This document shows positions 16,990 to 26,063 of a stretch of 43,187 bases of DNA, in pieces. Numbering within the stretch: the first letter of the stretch is position 1; each line of letters opens with the position of its first letter. Source of the DNA: Rhodoferax sp. (GTDB lineage Bacteria; Pseudomonadota; Gammaproteobacteria; Burkholderiales; Burkholderiaceae_C); the NCBI RefSeq assembly GCF_025354435.1, contig NZ_JANXMU010000074.1, forward strand, positions 1 through 43,187, written 5' to 3'. The translations under genes were made by a program, and so were the position numbers. The notes under the pieces were generated by a model. It was not told the DNA's origin, did not search any database, and saw only the letters and a list, made by a program, of their open reading frames with translations.

Positions 16990-18033
16990 ATGCCCACCCA
17001 CCCACTTCCCCGCCGTGCCTTTGTTGCTGCAGCCCTGCTGGCCGCGGGCTTCCATGCGACATCCACCCGCGCCCAAGCCAAGCTGGAAAAGTCCCGGCTC
17101 ACGCTGGCCGTGGATGGCGAAGCCGCGCTCTACCACCTGCCGTTGACGATTGCCGACCAGCTGGGCTATTTCAAGGCCGAGGGCCTGGAGGTGGAGATCA
17201 GCGACCTGGTGGGTGGCATGTGCTCGCCCCAGGTGATGCCGGGTAGTACGGCCGACGTGTTTGCCGGGGCATTTGAAAACACCATCACCAGCCAGGCCAA
17301 GGGCCAGATGTTTCAGTCGTTCGTACTGCAAGGTCGGGCACCGCAAATTGCGCTGGGTATTTCGACCCACAACATGCCTGGCTACCGCACGCTGGCCGAC
17401 CTGCGGGGCAAGAAAATTGGCGTCGCCGCGCTGGGTGCTCCTTCGCACATGGTGGCGAATGTGGTGCTGGCGCGGGCGGGAGTAGGCCCGGGCGAGGTGC
17501 AGTTTGTCGGTATCGGTTCGGCCGGTGGAGCCCTGTGGGCCTTGCGCTCTGGCCAGGTCGATGCCATTTGCAATACCGACCCGGTGATGGGCATGCTGGA
17601 GCAAAAGAGCGACATCAAAATTGTGTCGGACACCCGCACGCTGAAAGGTGCGCTGGATGTGTTTGGCGGGGCCATGCCCGCAGCCTGCGTTTATGCACCG
17701 CTTGAATTTGTCCGCAGGTACCCCAACACCGTGCAGGCGCTGACCAATGCTATGGTGCATGCGCTGAAATGGCTGCAAACGGCGGGGCCCAGCGACATCG
17801 TCAAGAGAGTGCCCGAGAGCTATTTTTTGGGCGACCGTGCGGTGTATCTGGCAGCGTTCAATAAAGCCCGCGAGGCCATATCGCCCGATGGGCTGTTGCC
17901 CGAGGACGGTCCGCAAACGGCATGGAAAGCCTTGGGCAGCTTCGATCCGCTGGTCAAGGCGGCCCGGATCGACCTGGAAAAAACCTACACCAATGACTTT
18001 GTCCGGCGGGCCAAAGAGCGGTTTCGCGCCTAA
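16990..18033 (+). CDS. ABC transporter substrate-binding protein, NMT1/SsuA-like
   Basis: The product has 347 residues from the ATG at 16990; an upstream ATG at 16954 would add 12 non-signal-like residues. The N-terminus PRRAFVAAALLAAGFHATSTRAQA is a Tat- or Sec-type export signal. The mature part follows the NMT1/TauA fold: an early YHLPLTIADQLGYFKAEGLEVEI, then TLADLRGKKIGVAALGAPSHMVANVVLARAG and AGGALWALRSGQVDAICNTDPV. These proteins bind nitrate, sulfonates, pyrimidine precursors or similar small molecules in the periplasm. No permease or ATPase gene is adjacent, so the ligand is unknown and the partner must be elsewhere. Confidence 0.85.
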   Translation: MPTHPLPRRAFVAAALLAAGFHATSTRAQAKLEKSRLTLAVDGEAALYHLPLTIADQLGYFKAEGLEVEISDLVGGMCSPQVMPGSTADVFAGAFENTITSQAKGQMFQSFVLQGRAPQIALGISTHNMPGYRTLADLRGKKIGVAALGAPSHMVANVVLARAGVGPGEVQFVGIGSAGGALWALRSGQVDAICNTDPVMGMLEQKSDIKIVSDTRTLKGALDVFGGAMPAACVYAPLEFVRRYPNTVQALTNAMVHALKWLQTAGPSDIVKRVPESYFLGDRAVYLAAFNKAREAISPDGLLPEDGPQTAWKALGSFDPLVKAARIDLEKTYTNDFVRRAKERFRA

Positions 18034-18040
18034 GCGGCCA

Positions 18041-19606
18041 CTACTGCTTCTTTTTACGGGTGGGGGGCACAACTTTGGTGGATCGCGCCGCTTTGTGGCT
18101 ATCGGCACTGCGGGTCTTGGTGGTGGCCGATTTGCCCTGCGTACGGTCTGCCGCTGGGGCGCTGGCGCGGGTTTTGGTCAAACGCACCGGTAGGTACAAA
18201 ACCACCTGCTGCCCGGCTTTGAAGCCCGCGTTTACCTTGAGGTCGTTCCAGTCGGCCACATTGCTGGCGGTGACACCGTAGCGCTTGGCAATGCTGGCCA
18301 CGGTGTCGCGTTTGCCTGCCTTGATGGCGGCTTTGCGGTTGACGATCTCGGGCGACAGGCTGAGCTGGGCGGTGTCGGCCACGTGCTCGCTGACGTCTTG
18401 CATGCTGGCCGAGCGTGGCACGATCAGTGCCGATCCGGCCTTGATCAGCATGCGCGGCGGAATGTTGTTGACGCTGCGCAGGTCGTATTCGCTCATGCCC
18501 ACCTGCTGGGCGGCGGCGCTGACGCTCATGGTGCTGGGGGCCGTCCAGGCCGTCCAGCTGGCGTACTGGCCCTGGGTGTAGGCATCAAAGTTGCGGGTGA
18601 ACACGGTGGCGTTGTCCCAGGGCAGCAGGATTTGCGGCGTACCGGCGGCCAAGATCACCATGCGGTGCGACGACGGGTTCAGTGCCTTGAAGTCTTCCAG
18701 CTTTACGCCGGCCAGCTTGGCGGCCAGGGTCACGTCGATGTCGTGCGAGATGTCCACGCTTTGGAAGTAAGGGTGGTTTTCAATCAGCGGCAGCTCGGTG
18801 CGGAACATGTCCGGGTTGGCGATGATGTTCTTCACCGCCTGCAGCTTGGGTACGTACAGACGGGTTTCGGCAGGCATGTTCAGCTCGGAATAGCTAATGC
18901 CCAGGCCCAGCTTCTGGTTGCGGGCAATCGCCCGGCTCACGCTGCCTTCGCCCCAGTTGTAGGCCGCCAGCGCCAGTTGCCAGTCGCCAAACATGCCGTA
19001 CAGTTTTTGCAGGTAGTCCAGGGCGGCGCGGGTCGATGCCAGCACGTCGCGCCGGTCGTCGCGGAAGATGTTTTGCTTCAACTCGAAGTAATTGCCGGTG
19101 GCCGGCATAAATTGCCACATGCCTGCGGCCTTGGCGCTGGACACGGCCTGCGGATTAAAAGCGCTCTCGATGTAGGGCAGCAGGGCCAACTCGGTCGGCA
19201 TGCCGCGGCGTTCCAGCTCTTCCACCACATGGAACAGGTATTTGCTAGAGCGCTCGGTCATGCGCTGGATGTAGTCCGGGCGGGTGGCGTACCATTGTTC
19301 GCGGTCTACCACCAGGTCGCTTTCCAGGTTAGGCATGGCAAAGCCGCGGCGGATGCGTTCCCACAGGTCGGCCGGGGCCTTGAGCTGGGCGACACCGCGC
19401 GATGCGGCATCGGCCGCGGTAATGGGCTGCAGCGTACCGCGCGGATATACGGCGGTGTGGGGCGGCACCAGCGCTTGTTTGGGGTCCGTTGCGGGCAAGG
19501 CGGACGGCGGGTTGGGCTGGGCCCCGCCTGCGGTGGGCGTCCCGACGGTGGCGCAGCCGGTCAGCCACAAAAGGACGGACAGGCCAGCAAGGTGGATAAA
19601 TTTCAT
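18041..19606 (-). CDS. mltD: Membrane-bound lytic murein transglycosylase D with LysM domains
   Basis: The 521-residue lipoprotein has a lipobox LLWLTGC. The SLT catalytic domain contains LLPYIESAFNPQAVSSAKAAGMWQ with the catalytic Glu147, followed by FMPATG and the ALAAYNWGEGSVSRAI motif. C-terminal LysM modules for peptidoglycan binding follow (NNIPPRMLIKAGSALIVPRS; then KRDTVASIAKRYGV, NVADWNDLKVNAGFKAGQQV) before a basic tail. It cleaves murein to 1,6-anhydro muropeptides at the outer membrane. Its ATG overlaps the gloB stop codon (TAATG), so the pair is translationally coupled. Confidence 0.93.
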   Translation of the reverse strand: MKFIHLAGLSVLLWLTGCATVGTPTAGGAQPNPPSALPATDPKQALVPPHTAVYPRGTLQPITAADAASRGVAQLKAPADLWERIRRGFAMPNLESDLVVDREQWYATRPDYIQRMTERSSKYLFHVVEELERRGMPTELALLPYIESAFNPQAVSSAKAAGMWQFMPATGNYFELKQNIFRDDRRDVLASTRAALDYLQKLYGMFGDWQLALAAYNWGEGSVSRAIARNQKLGLGISYSELNMPAETRLYVPKLQAVKNIIANPDMFRTELPLIENHPYFQSVDISHDIDVTLAAKLAGVKLEDFKALNPSSHRMVILAAGTPQILLPWDNATVFTRNFDAYTQGQYASWTAWTAPSTMSVSAAAQQVGMSEYDLRSVNNIPPRMLIKAGSALIVPRSASMQDVSEHVADTAQLSLSPEIVNRKAAIKAGKRDTVASIAKRYGVTASNVADWNDLKVNAGFKAGQQVVLYLPVRLTKTRASAPAADRTQGKSATTKTRSADSHKAARSTKVVPPTRKKKQ

Positions 19607-20373
19607 TAAAACTGGTTCTTCCAGGTGCGAAGTGCGCCTAATACGCTGGCTTCGTCGAGGGTGGAGGCATCAAACGCCTGCGCGGCCTGTTGGACCGTGG
19701 CATAGCGTGTGCGCAAAAAAGGGTTGATTTGGAGTTCCAGCGCAATGCTGGAAGGCAAGGTGGGCACATCGGCCGCACGCTTGGCAATGCACTCTGCCTG
19801 GTATTGAGCCAGCGCGGCGTTGTCTGGTTCCACGACGCGGGCAAATTTCAGGTTACCCAATGTGTATTCGTGGGTGCAGCATACCCGGGTGTTGCCGGGC
19901 AGGGCGGCCAAAGCGGAGAGCGAGGCCAGCATTTGTGCCGGTGTGCCCTCAAACAGCCGCCCGCAGCCGCCCGAAAACAGGGTGTCGCCGCAAAACAGCA
20001 GCGGCGCTCCGTCCCATTCGGGTGCAAAGTAAGCAATATGCCCGGCGGTATGGCCCGGCACGTCGATGATGTCAAAGGCAATGCCCAGGGCCGTGATGTG
20101 ATCACCCTGGCTGAGCTTATGCAGCGGCGCGGGGATCCGTTCGCGGGCCGGGCCGTACACCGTGGCGCCGGTGGCATCGCGCAATGCGTCCACGCCGCCC
20201 ACATGGTCGTCATGGTGGTGCGTGACTAGAATGGCTTCCAACTGCAGGCCGTGCTGCCGCAGTGCGTGAAACACTGGCTGTGCATCGCCCGGGTCCACCA
20301 CCAGCGCACGCTGTCCATCGTGCACCATCCAGATGTAGTTATCGGCAAAAGCAGGCAGGGCAAGTAAGTTCAT
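19606..20373 (-). CDS. gloB: Hydroxyacylglutathione hydrolase (glyoxalase II)
   Basis: This 255-residue metallo-beta-lactamase-fold enzyme hydrolyses S-lactoylglutathione to lactate and glutathione. The metal-binding motif is THHHDDH (His52, His54, Asp56, His57). The further ligands appear in VPGHTAGHIAY, FCGDTLFSGGCGRLFEG and CTHEYTLGNL, and the C-terminal glyoxalase II helix region has PFLRTR. Its start codon shares the CATG at 20371-20374 with the divergent methyltransferase start, so its promoter must lie inside the neighbour's coding region. It is followed without a gap by mltD. Confidence 0.95.
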   Translation of the reverse strand: MNLLALPAFADNYIWMVHDGQRALVVDPGDAQPVFHALRQHGLQLEAILVTHHHDDHVGGVDALRDATGATVYGPARERIPAPLHKLSQGDHITALGIAFDIIDVPGHTAGHIAYFAPEWDGAPLLFCGDTLFSGGCGRLFEGTPAQMLASLSALAALPGNTRVCCTHEYTLGNLKFARVVEPDNAALAQYQAECIAKRAADVPTLPSSIALELQINPFLRTRYATVQQAAQAFDASTLDEASVLGALRTWKNQF

Positions 20374-21154
20374 GGGCAGTGAAATTATAAGTTTGCACGA
20401 ATGGTTGAAGACCCCGCCGGGCCAGTATCTGCTGGACTGGGAGCGGGGGCGCTTCGACGAGGCGGTCGCCGATGTGTTTGGCTACCATGCGCTCCAGCTA
20501 GGGCTGCCAGAGTTGCCAGCACTGCAGAATAACCGCATACCGCACCGTTGGCTGGCCACCGATGCCCCCAGGCCAGCCTCTGCGGCAGATTTTGCGCCCG
20601 CTTCGCCCACACTGGTGACCGATTTTGCCGCTTTACCGTTTGCAGAAAACAGCCTTGATCTGCTCTTGCTGCCCCACACCCTGGAGCTCAGCCCCGACCC
20701 CCACGCCACCCTGCGCGAGGTAGAGCGCGTGCTGGTGCCCGAGGGCCGGGTGGTGATTGCGGGCCTGAACCCCATGAGCCTGTGGGGCCTGCGCCAAAGC
20801 CGCACCCGGCTGCTGCACCGCCTGGGGATGGGCGACAACTACCTGCCCGAGGTGGGCGAGGCGATTGGCTACTGGCGCTTGCGCGACTGGTTGCGCCTGC
20901 TGAGCTTCGAGGTGGAGTCGGTGCAATTTGGCTGCTACCGGCCGGCCTCCCGCAGCGCCGCGTGGCTGGAGCGCATGCGTTGGATGGACCGTGCGGGCGA
21001 GCGTTACTGGCCTATTTTTGGCTCCATCTACTTTGTGGTGGCCGTTAAACGGGTACGCGGCATGCGCTTGCTAGGCCCCAGTTGGAAGGTACCCAAGGCC
21101 TTGGCCAACGCACCGGTGCCGATTGCCAACAAGGGCAACTACAGTGAGGGCTAA
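20372..21154 (+). CDS. SAM-dependent methyltransferase (class I, Methyltransf_11 type)
   Basis: The 260-residue protein starts with EIISLHEWLKTPPGQYLLDWE, a conserved opening of a betaproteobacterial family always found beside gloB and rnhA. The middle has FAALPFAENSLDLLLLPHTLELSPDPHATLREVERVLVPEGRVVIAGLNP, which is the motif II/III region of class I methyltransferases, but the usual GxGxG motif I is replaced by a less obvious segment. The substrate is not known. The start codon overlaps the divergent gloB start, and no convincing ribosome-binding site is seen. Confidence 0.8.
   Translation: MGSEIISLHEWLKTPPGQYLLDWERGRFDEAVADVFGYHALQLGLPELPALQNNRIPHRWLATDAPRPASAADFAPASPTLVTDFAALPFAENSLDLLLLPHTLELSPDPHATLREVERVLVPEGRVVIAGLNPMSLWGLRQSRTRLLHRLGMGDNYLPEVGEAIGYWRLRDWLRLLSFEVESVQFGCYRPASRSAAWLERMRWMDRAGERYWPIFGSIYFVVAVKRVRGMRLLGPSWKVPKALANAPVPIANKGNYSEG
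20384..20389 (-). promoter_or_regulatory. Candidate gloB -10 box inside the methyltransferase gene
   Basis: On the minus strand TATAAT ends ten bases before the gloB ATG, which would give a leader of only a few bases. No clear -35 box is present. Since no Shine-Dalgarno is seen either, gloB may be nearly leaderless. Confidence 0.4.
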
Positions 21155-21202
21155 GGCATCTGGTAAAAATGCTGCTCTGTTCGATGATTTAGAAAGCTGT
21201 AT

Positions 21203-21652
21203 TTGAACCACGTAGATATGTATACCGACGGTGCCTGCAAAGGCAACCCTGGCCCCGGCGGCTGGGGCGTTTTGCTGACCTGGAGCGGCACCGAGAAAGA
21301 AATGTTTGGCGGCGAGTTGGCCACCACCAACAACCGTATGGAAATGATGGCCGTGATCGAAGGCCTGAGCGCTTTGAAGCAGCCCTGCAGCATCACCCTG
21401 TACATCGACAGCCAGTACGTGCTCAAGGGCATGACCGAATGGCTCAAGGGCTGGAAGGCCCGTGGCTGGCTGACGGCCTCCAAGGAACCGGTGAAAAACG
21501 TCGACCTGTGGCAGCGCCTGGACACGTTGGTCAACACCGCCGGGCACAAGATCGACTGGCGCTGGGTCAAAGGGCATGCGGGCCACCCCGGCAACGAGCG
21601 TGCCGATGCCCTGGCCAACCGCGGCGTGGATGTCGCCCTGGGCAAACGGTAA
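21203..21652 (+). CDS. rnhA: Ribonuclease HI
   Basis: The 149-residue protein contains all four acidic catalytic motifs: [42 protein letters not shown] and the C-terminal [16 protein letters not shown]. It removes RNA from RNA:DNA hybrids. The start is a TTG (21203) that yields the normal N-terminus; the first in-frame ATG (21218) would begin within the first beta strand and remove five residues. AGAAAG lies a few bases upstream. It precedes sbcB by 8 bp. Confidence 0.95.
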   Translation: MNHVDMYTDGACKGNPGPGGWGVLLTWSGTEKEMFGGELATTNNRMEMMAVIEGLSALKQPCSITLYIDSQYVLKGMTEWLKGWKARGWLTASKEPVKNVDLWQRLDTLVNTAGHKIDWRWVKGHAGHPGNERADALANRGVDVALGKR

Positions 21653-21660
21653 AGCAATCC

Positions 21661-23118
21661 ATGGCGGACCATAGCTTTCTTTGGCACGACTACGAAACTT
21701 TTGGTGCCAACGCCCGGCGGGACCGCCCGGCCCAGTTTGCCGCCATCCGCACCGATGCCGATCTGAACGAGATCGGTGCGACGATGATGCTGTACTGCCA
21801 GCCCGCGCCCGACTTTCTGCCTGACCCGCAGTCTTGCCTGATCACCGGTATCACACCGCAAATCTGCCTGCAGCGCGGCCTGCCCGAAGTTGCATTTGCC
21901 AACCAAATCGAACAGGCTTTCAGCCAGCCCGGCACCATTGGCGTGGGCTACAACACTATCCGCTTCGACGACGAGATCACGCGCGCCATGTTCTGGCGCA
22001 ACCTGATCGACCCCTACGCCCGCGAATGGCAAAACGACTGTGGCCGCTGGGACCTGCTGGACGTGGTGCGCACCGCCTACGCCCTGCGCCCAGAGGGCAT
22101 TGAATGGCCGACCAAGCCCGACGGCAGCCCCAGCTTCAAACTGACCGACCTGAGTGCCGCCAACGGCCTGCTGCACGAGTCCGCGCACGATGCCTTGTCC
22201 GACGTGCGCGCCACTATTGCCCTGGCGCGCCTGATCCGTACCGCCCAGCCGCGCCTGTTCGACTTCTGCCTGGGCCTGCACAAAAAAGACCGCGTAGCGG
22301 CCGAGCTGGGCCTGCCCACCACGCTGCAGACGGCCAAGCCGTTTCTGCACATCTCTGGCATGTTCCCGGCGCAGCAGGGCTGCCTGGCCCTGATGTGGCC
22401 GCTGGCCATGCACCCGCACAATAAAAACGAGCTGATCGCCTGGGACCTGGCCTACAGCCCGGCCAAACTGGGCCAGATGGATGCCGAAGCCATCCGCCTG
22501 CGCCTGTTCAGCAAGGCCGAAGACTTACCCGAAGGCCTGGCGCGCCTGCCCATCAAGACCATCCACCTGAACAAGTCGCCCATGGTGGTGTCCAACCTGA
22601 AAACCCTGTCACCGGCATTGGCCGAGCGCTGGGGTCTGGTGGGCGATACGCTGCGCACCCATGCGGCCCAGGTGCGCGCGCTGCCCGACATGAGTGCCAT
22701 CTGGCCCGAGGTGTTCAGCCGCCCGGCGCAGGAACCCCGAGACGTGGACGACGACCTGTACGGCGGCTTCGTCGGCGATGGCGACCGCCGCCGCTTGAAC
22801 GACCTGCGCGCCCTGTCGCCCGAAAAACTGGCAGAGAAAGTGGCCGATGCCCGGGCGCATTTCGACGACGAACGCCTGACCGAGTTGCTGTTTCGCTACC
22901 GCGCCCGCAATTTCCCTATGACACTGACCCCAGAAGAAACCGCCCGCTGGGAAGCCCACCGTGCCGCGCGCCTGTTTGACGGGGAGGGCGGGGCCCGCAC
23001 CATCGAAGGCCTGTTTGCCGAGATCGATACCCTGTCGGAAACCGCAGACGAGCGCGGCGAAGAGATTCTGGGGGCCCTGTACGACTACGCCGAAGCCATC
23101 GCCCCCGACCGCGACTAA
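21661..23118 (+). CDS. sbcB: Exodeoxyribonuclease I
   Basis: This 485-residue 3'-5' single-strand DNA exonuclease of the DEDDh family is about the usual length. Exo I is HDYETFGANARRDRPAQFAAIRTD, Exo II lies around GYNTIRFDDEITRAMFWRN, and Exo III is LLHESAHDALSDVRATIALA with its His/Asp. The SH3-like and C-terminal exonuclease I domains follow. It acts in recombination and mismatch repair. It starts 8 bp after rnhA, so the two are probably co-expressed. Confidence 0.95.
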   Translation: MADHSFLWHDYETFGANARRDRPAQFAAIRTDADLNEIGATMMLYCQPAPDFLPDPQSCLITGITPQICLQRGLPEVAFANQIEQAFSQPGTIGVGYNTIRFDDEITRAMFWRNLIDPYAREWQNDCGRWDLLDVVRTAYALRPEGIEWPTKPDGSPSFKLTDLSAANGLLHESAHDALSDVRATIALARLIRTAQPRLFDFCLGLHKKDRVAAELGLPTTLQTAKPFLHISGMFPAQQGCLALMWPLAMHPHNKNELIAWDLAYSPAKLGQMDAEAIRLRLFSKAEDLPEGLARLPIKTIHLNKSPMVVSNLKTLSPALAERWGLVGDTLRTHAAQVRALPDMSAIWPEVFSRPAQEPRDVDDDLYGGFVGDGDRRRLNDLRALSPEKLAEKVADARAHFDDERLTELLFRYRARNFPMTLTPEETARWEAHRAARLFDGEGGARTIEGLFAEIDTLSETADERGEEILGALYDYAEAIAPDRD

Positions 23119-23136
23119 CCAGGATTCACACCAGCC

Positions 23137-24261
23137 ATGGCAAAAAGTCTCAGTAGTCTGTGGTTAAAAAGCCTGACCCGCATCGCCAAGGCGCAGCAGA
23201 AAAGGCTGATCAACAGCATGGCGACGGCGGCCAAAAAGACCACCAAAGCTGCCGTCAAACAGGCGCTTGCACCTCCCAGAACTACAAAAAAAGCGGCTCC
23301 CAAGCCTGCAACCAGGCCTGCAACCAAGCCCGCGCCACCCATGGCCTTGCCCGGCAGCTGGACCCGCTCCTTCTTTGCAGCGCCCAACGGCCAGCGCATG
23401 AGCTACTGGCTGTACCTGCCACTGCGCGACAAGGCGCAGGCCCTCAAGCCGCTACCTCTCGTCGTGATGCTGCACGGCTGCACCCAGACGGCCCGCGAGT
23501 TCGCCCAGGGCAGCCGCATGAACGCCCTGGCCCAGCGCAAAGGCTTTGCCGTGCTGTACCCGCAGCAGTTGCTGACGATAGATGCCCACCGCTGCTGGCA
23601 GTGGTACCAGCGTGCCACGCAGAATGGCGGCGGCGAGGCCGGTCTAGTGGCGGGCACGGTCACCCAAGTGGTGGCCAAGCTGGGGCTGGACGCGAGCCGG
23701 GTGTACCTGGCTGGCATCTCCGCCGGGGCGGCGCTGGCCCAGATCATCGCGCTGCGCTACCCGTTTCGTATCGCCGCCGTGGGCCTGCATTCCGGCCCGG
23801 TGTTTGGCACGGCCGACAGCCGCATGACGGCTTTTGGGGCCATGCAAACCGGCGGCGGCACCCATGTGGCGCAGGCGGTGCAGGCCACCGTGGACGGGGG
23901 CGGCTTCCCGCGCATGCCCGCTATCGTGCTGCACGGCGAGGCCGACAAAGTAGTGCGCATCGTTAACCAGCAGCAGGTGGCGCAGCAGTTTCTGCAGGTC
24001 AACGGCATCGCCGATCTGGCCCCGGTCACCACCCACAGCCCCGCCCGGCCCAAGGGCCGCAGCCCGCGCCACGCCTTCCAGACGCTGGACTACCGCGTGG
24101 GCCGCAAACCCATCGTCTCGGTCTGCCGCATCGCCGGGCTGGAGCACGCCTGGAGCGGCGGCGACGGTGCGCTGCGCTTCAACGACAGCGTGGGGCCGGA
24201 TGCCAGCGCCTTGCTGTGGGCGTTTTTTAGCAAGCACCGGCGGTTGCGCACGCTGAAGTAA
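23137..24261 (+). CDS. PHB-depolymerase-family esterase with basic N-terminal tail
   Basis: The protein has 374 residues. The catalytic domain (from about residue 70) is an alpha/beta hydrolase of the esterase_PHB / LpqC type. It contains the oxyanion segment LVVMLHGCTQTAREFA, the lipase box AGISAGAALA (Ser195), the Asp segment LHGEADKVV and a late His in LEHAWSGG. The first 70 residues are unusual: rich in Lys, Ala, Thr and Pro (AAKKTTKAAVKQALAPP, KPATRPATKPAPP), like histone H1 or AlgP tails, with no signal peptide. This suggests a cytoplasmic esterase tethered to polymer granules or nucleic acid; that is inference. Confidence 0.85.
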   Translation: MAKSLSSLWLKSLTRIAKAQQKRLINSMATAAKKTTKAAVKQALAPPRTTKKAAPKPATRPATKPAPPMALPGSWTRSFFAAPNGQRMSYWLYLPLRDKAQALKPLPLVVMLHGCTQTAREFAQGSRMNALAQRKGFAVLYPQQLLTIDAHRCWQWYQRATQNGGGEAGLVAGTVTQVVAKLGLDASRVYLAGISAGAALAQIIALRYPFRIAAVGLHSGPVFGTADSRMTAFGAMQTGGGTHVAQAVQATVDGGGFPRMPAIVLHGEADKVVRIVNQQQVAQQFLQVNGIADLAPVTTHSPARPKGRSPRHAFQTLDYRVGRKPIVSVCRIAGLEHAWSGGDGALRFNDSVGPDASALLWAFFSKHRRLRTLK

Positions 24262-24264
24262 TTT

Positions 24265-24306
24265 GCTATTGCTTATATAGCTGCAAGCGTAGGCAGAATA
24301 TGCGCT
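24265..24306 (+). repeat. Type B intergenic palindromic repeat
   Basis: GCTATTGCTTATATAGC, TGCA, AGCGTAGGCAGAATATGCGCT: an AT-rich hairpin followed by a GCG-ended dyad. It lies between the convergent esterase and dehalogenase genes and may help terminate both. Confidence 0.65.
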
Positions 24307-24321
24307 AAGTCCCGAAATGAC

Positions 24322-25023
24322 TTACCAGTCGAGTGCATCGAACAGCGCCGGTACGCCCGCCAGTGTGGGCAGTGTGGCATCCGGCGTGTAGTCGGGCAGC
24401 GGGCTGCGCCGACCGCGGTCGATCCACACGCAGCGAAAGCCGATGTCGCGTGCGGCGGCGTGGTCCAGGTGCGGGCTGGCGCAGATGTGCACTACGTCTT
24501 CCTTCGCCACCTGCAATTGGGCATGGGCGTAGTCGAACAACTGGCGCGACGGCTTGTAGGCCCCGCCTTGCTGGGCGGTGATGACCCGGTCGATGGCGCC
24601 GCCCAGCTGGGCCACGTTGCCCGCGATGATGTCGTCGTCGGTGTTGGAAATGATGCACAGCCGAAAGCCGCGCGCCTTGAGCTGCTGCAGTGCAGCCACC
24701 ACCTCGGGAAATGGTGGCATGCGGCCGATGCGATCGGTCAGGCGATGGGCATCTTCTGCATCGCCGCGCAGCCCCAGCTCGGCCAGCGCCCGTTGCAGTG
24801 CCATGCCCGATACCTCGCGGAAAGACCGGTGCGGCGGGGTTTGCTCCAGGGTGTGTTCGTGCCTGTCGTGCAGGGCGATCAGCGTGGCGGCATCGATCTG
24901 CGGCGCGTTCTTGCGCTGCAGGATCTCGGCAAACACGGCTTGCAGGCCCTCGTCCCACTGGATCAGGGTGCCGTAGCAGTCGAAGGTGAGCCACTGGGGC
25001 CGAGGGGTGTGTTGCAGCGTCAT
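24322..25023 (-). CDS. HAD-superfamily hydrolase, haloacid dehalogenase type II-like
   Basis: The 233-residue protein has the HAD motifs: nucleophile Asp15 in LTFDCYGTLIQWD, motif II CIISNTDDD, the Lys in GGAYKPSRQLFDYA and the final CASPHLDHAAARDIGFRCVWIDR. These match the L-2-haloacid dehalogenase (type II) group. Many members have other phosphatase or dehalogenase substrates, so activity on haloacids is not certain. It is transcribed away from a LysR-type regulator 106 bp upstream, which is a common layout for a regulator and its target. Confidence 0.85.
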   Translation of the reverse strand: MTLQHTPRPQWLTFDCYGTLIQWDEGLQAVFAEILQRKNAPQIDAATLIALHDRHEHTLEQTPPHRSFREVSGMALQRALAELGLRGDAEDAHRLTDRIGRMPPFPEVVAALQQLKARGFRLCIISNTDDDIIAGNVAQLGGAIDRVITAQQGGAYKPSRQLFDYAHAQLQVAKEDVVHICASPHLDHAAARDIGFRCVWIDRGRRSPLPDYTPDATLPTLAGVPALFDALDW

Positions 25024-25129
25024 GGAAGTGGTGGGTTGGCTATGGAAGTCCGCATCGTGCGGCAGGCGTTAGATATTTGCAAATTGATTTAATATGGATC
25101 TTTAAGTTGAATTTTCACTGACAAACCCC

Positions 25130-25999
25130 ATGCTTGATCTGGATCTGCTGCAAACCCTGGTCTGCGTGGTAGACGAGCGCAGCTTTACCCGGGCCGCCGA
25201 GCGGGTGCACCGCACGCAGTCCACCGTGAGCCAGCAGATTCTGCGGCTGGAGGACAGCGTGGGCCACCCCTTGCTGCACCGCGACCGCACCGGCAAGAAC
25301 GTCACTCCCACCGAGCGGGGTGAGCTGTTGGCCGCCTACGCCCGCCGCCTGCTGGCCCTCGCCCAGGAGGCCGAAGACGCGCTGGCCAGCCCGGCGGCGC
25401 TGGCCCCGGTGCGCATCGGCTTACCAGAAGACTTTGATGCACGCCGGATGACGGCCATCTTGTCCGGCTTCTTGGCCATTGCCCCCGAACTGCGGCTGGA
25501 AACCAGCAGCGGATTGAGCTGCGATTTGCAACGCGCCCTGGAGTCGGGCGGCCTGGACCTGGCCTTGCTCCGGCGCGAGCCGGGCAACGGGCCCTGCATT
25601 GCGTCCTGGCCTGATGCATTGGTGTGGGTCGCCGGGCCCCAGGCTTTGCCGACCTTGTCGTCCGGCAAGGTGGTGTCGCTGGCTGTGTTTCCGCATGGCT
25701 GCATTTACCGGCTGCGGGCCATCCGTGCGCTGGAGGCGGCGGGCAGTCGCTGGCGCATCGCGTTCGTTAGCCACAGCCTGGCGGGGATCCAGGCGGCGGT
25801 GTCGTCCGGCCTGGCCGTCAGCGTGTTACCTACCACTGCCTTGCTGGCCGAGCACCGCGTGCTGGGCCCCGCCGACGGCTACCCCGATGTGCCCGGCAGC
25901 GAGCTGGCCCTGGTGGCCGCCGCGCTGCCTTTGAGCGCCGCCCAGCGCAGTCTGGCCGGCTACCTGTGTACGGCGATGGCAGCGGCTAGGGTTGGATAG
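25130..25999 (+). CDS. LysR-family transcriptional regulator
   Basis: The 289-residue protein has an N-terminal winged helix-turn-helix (LDLLQTLVCVVDERSFTRAAERVHRTQSTVSQQILRLE) and continues with the family-typical VGHPLLHRDRTGKNVTPTERGELLAAYARRLL. The effector domain begins at about residue 95 (VRIGLPEDFDARRM). It is divergent from the HAD gene, and the shared 106-bp gap is AT-rich around 25070-25110. Family logic suggests it controls itself and the HAD gene in response to a small ligand, but no effector can be named. Confidence 0.92.
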   Translation: MLDLDLLQTLVCVVDERSFTRAAERVHRTQSTVSQQILRLEDSVGHPLLHRDRTGKNVTPTERGELLAAYARRLLALAQEAEDALASPAALAPVRIGLPEDFDARRMTAILSGFLAIAPELRLETSSGLSCDLQRALESGGLDLALLRREPGNGPCIASWPDALVWVAGPQALPTLSSGKVVSLAVFPHGCIYRLRAIRALEAAGSRWRIAFVSHSLAGIQAAVSSGLAVSVLPTTALLAEHRVLGPADGYPDVPGSELALVAAALPLSAAQRSLAGYLCTAMAAARVG

Positions 26000-26013
26000 G
26001 TTTTGGATTTATT

Positions 26014-26063
26014 GCTATTTAAAATATAGCTACTAGCGTATATTGAATATGCGCTAGAAGCCT
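26014..26063 (+). repeat. Type B intergenic palindromic repeat (best copy)
   Basis: GCTATTTAAAATATAGC, TAC, TAGCGTATATTGAATATGCGCTA, GAAGCC. The second dyad pairs TAGCG.ATATT with the AATAT.CGCTA side. It lies after the LysR gene; the rest of the 208-bp gap up to 26207 holds the ligase leader with GGAGG before its ATG, and no clear promoter could be chosen. Confidence 0.75.
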
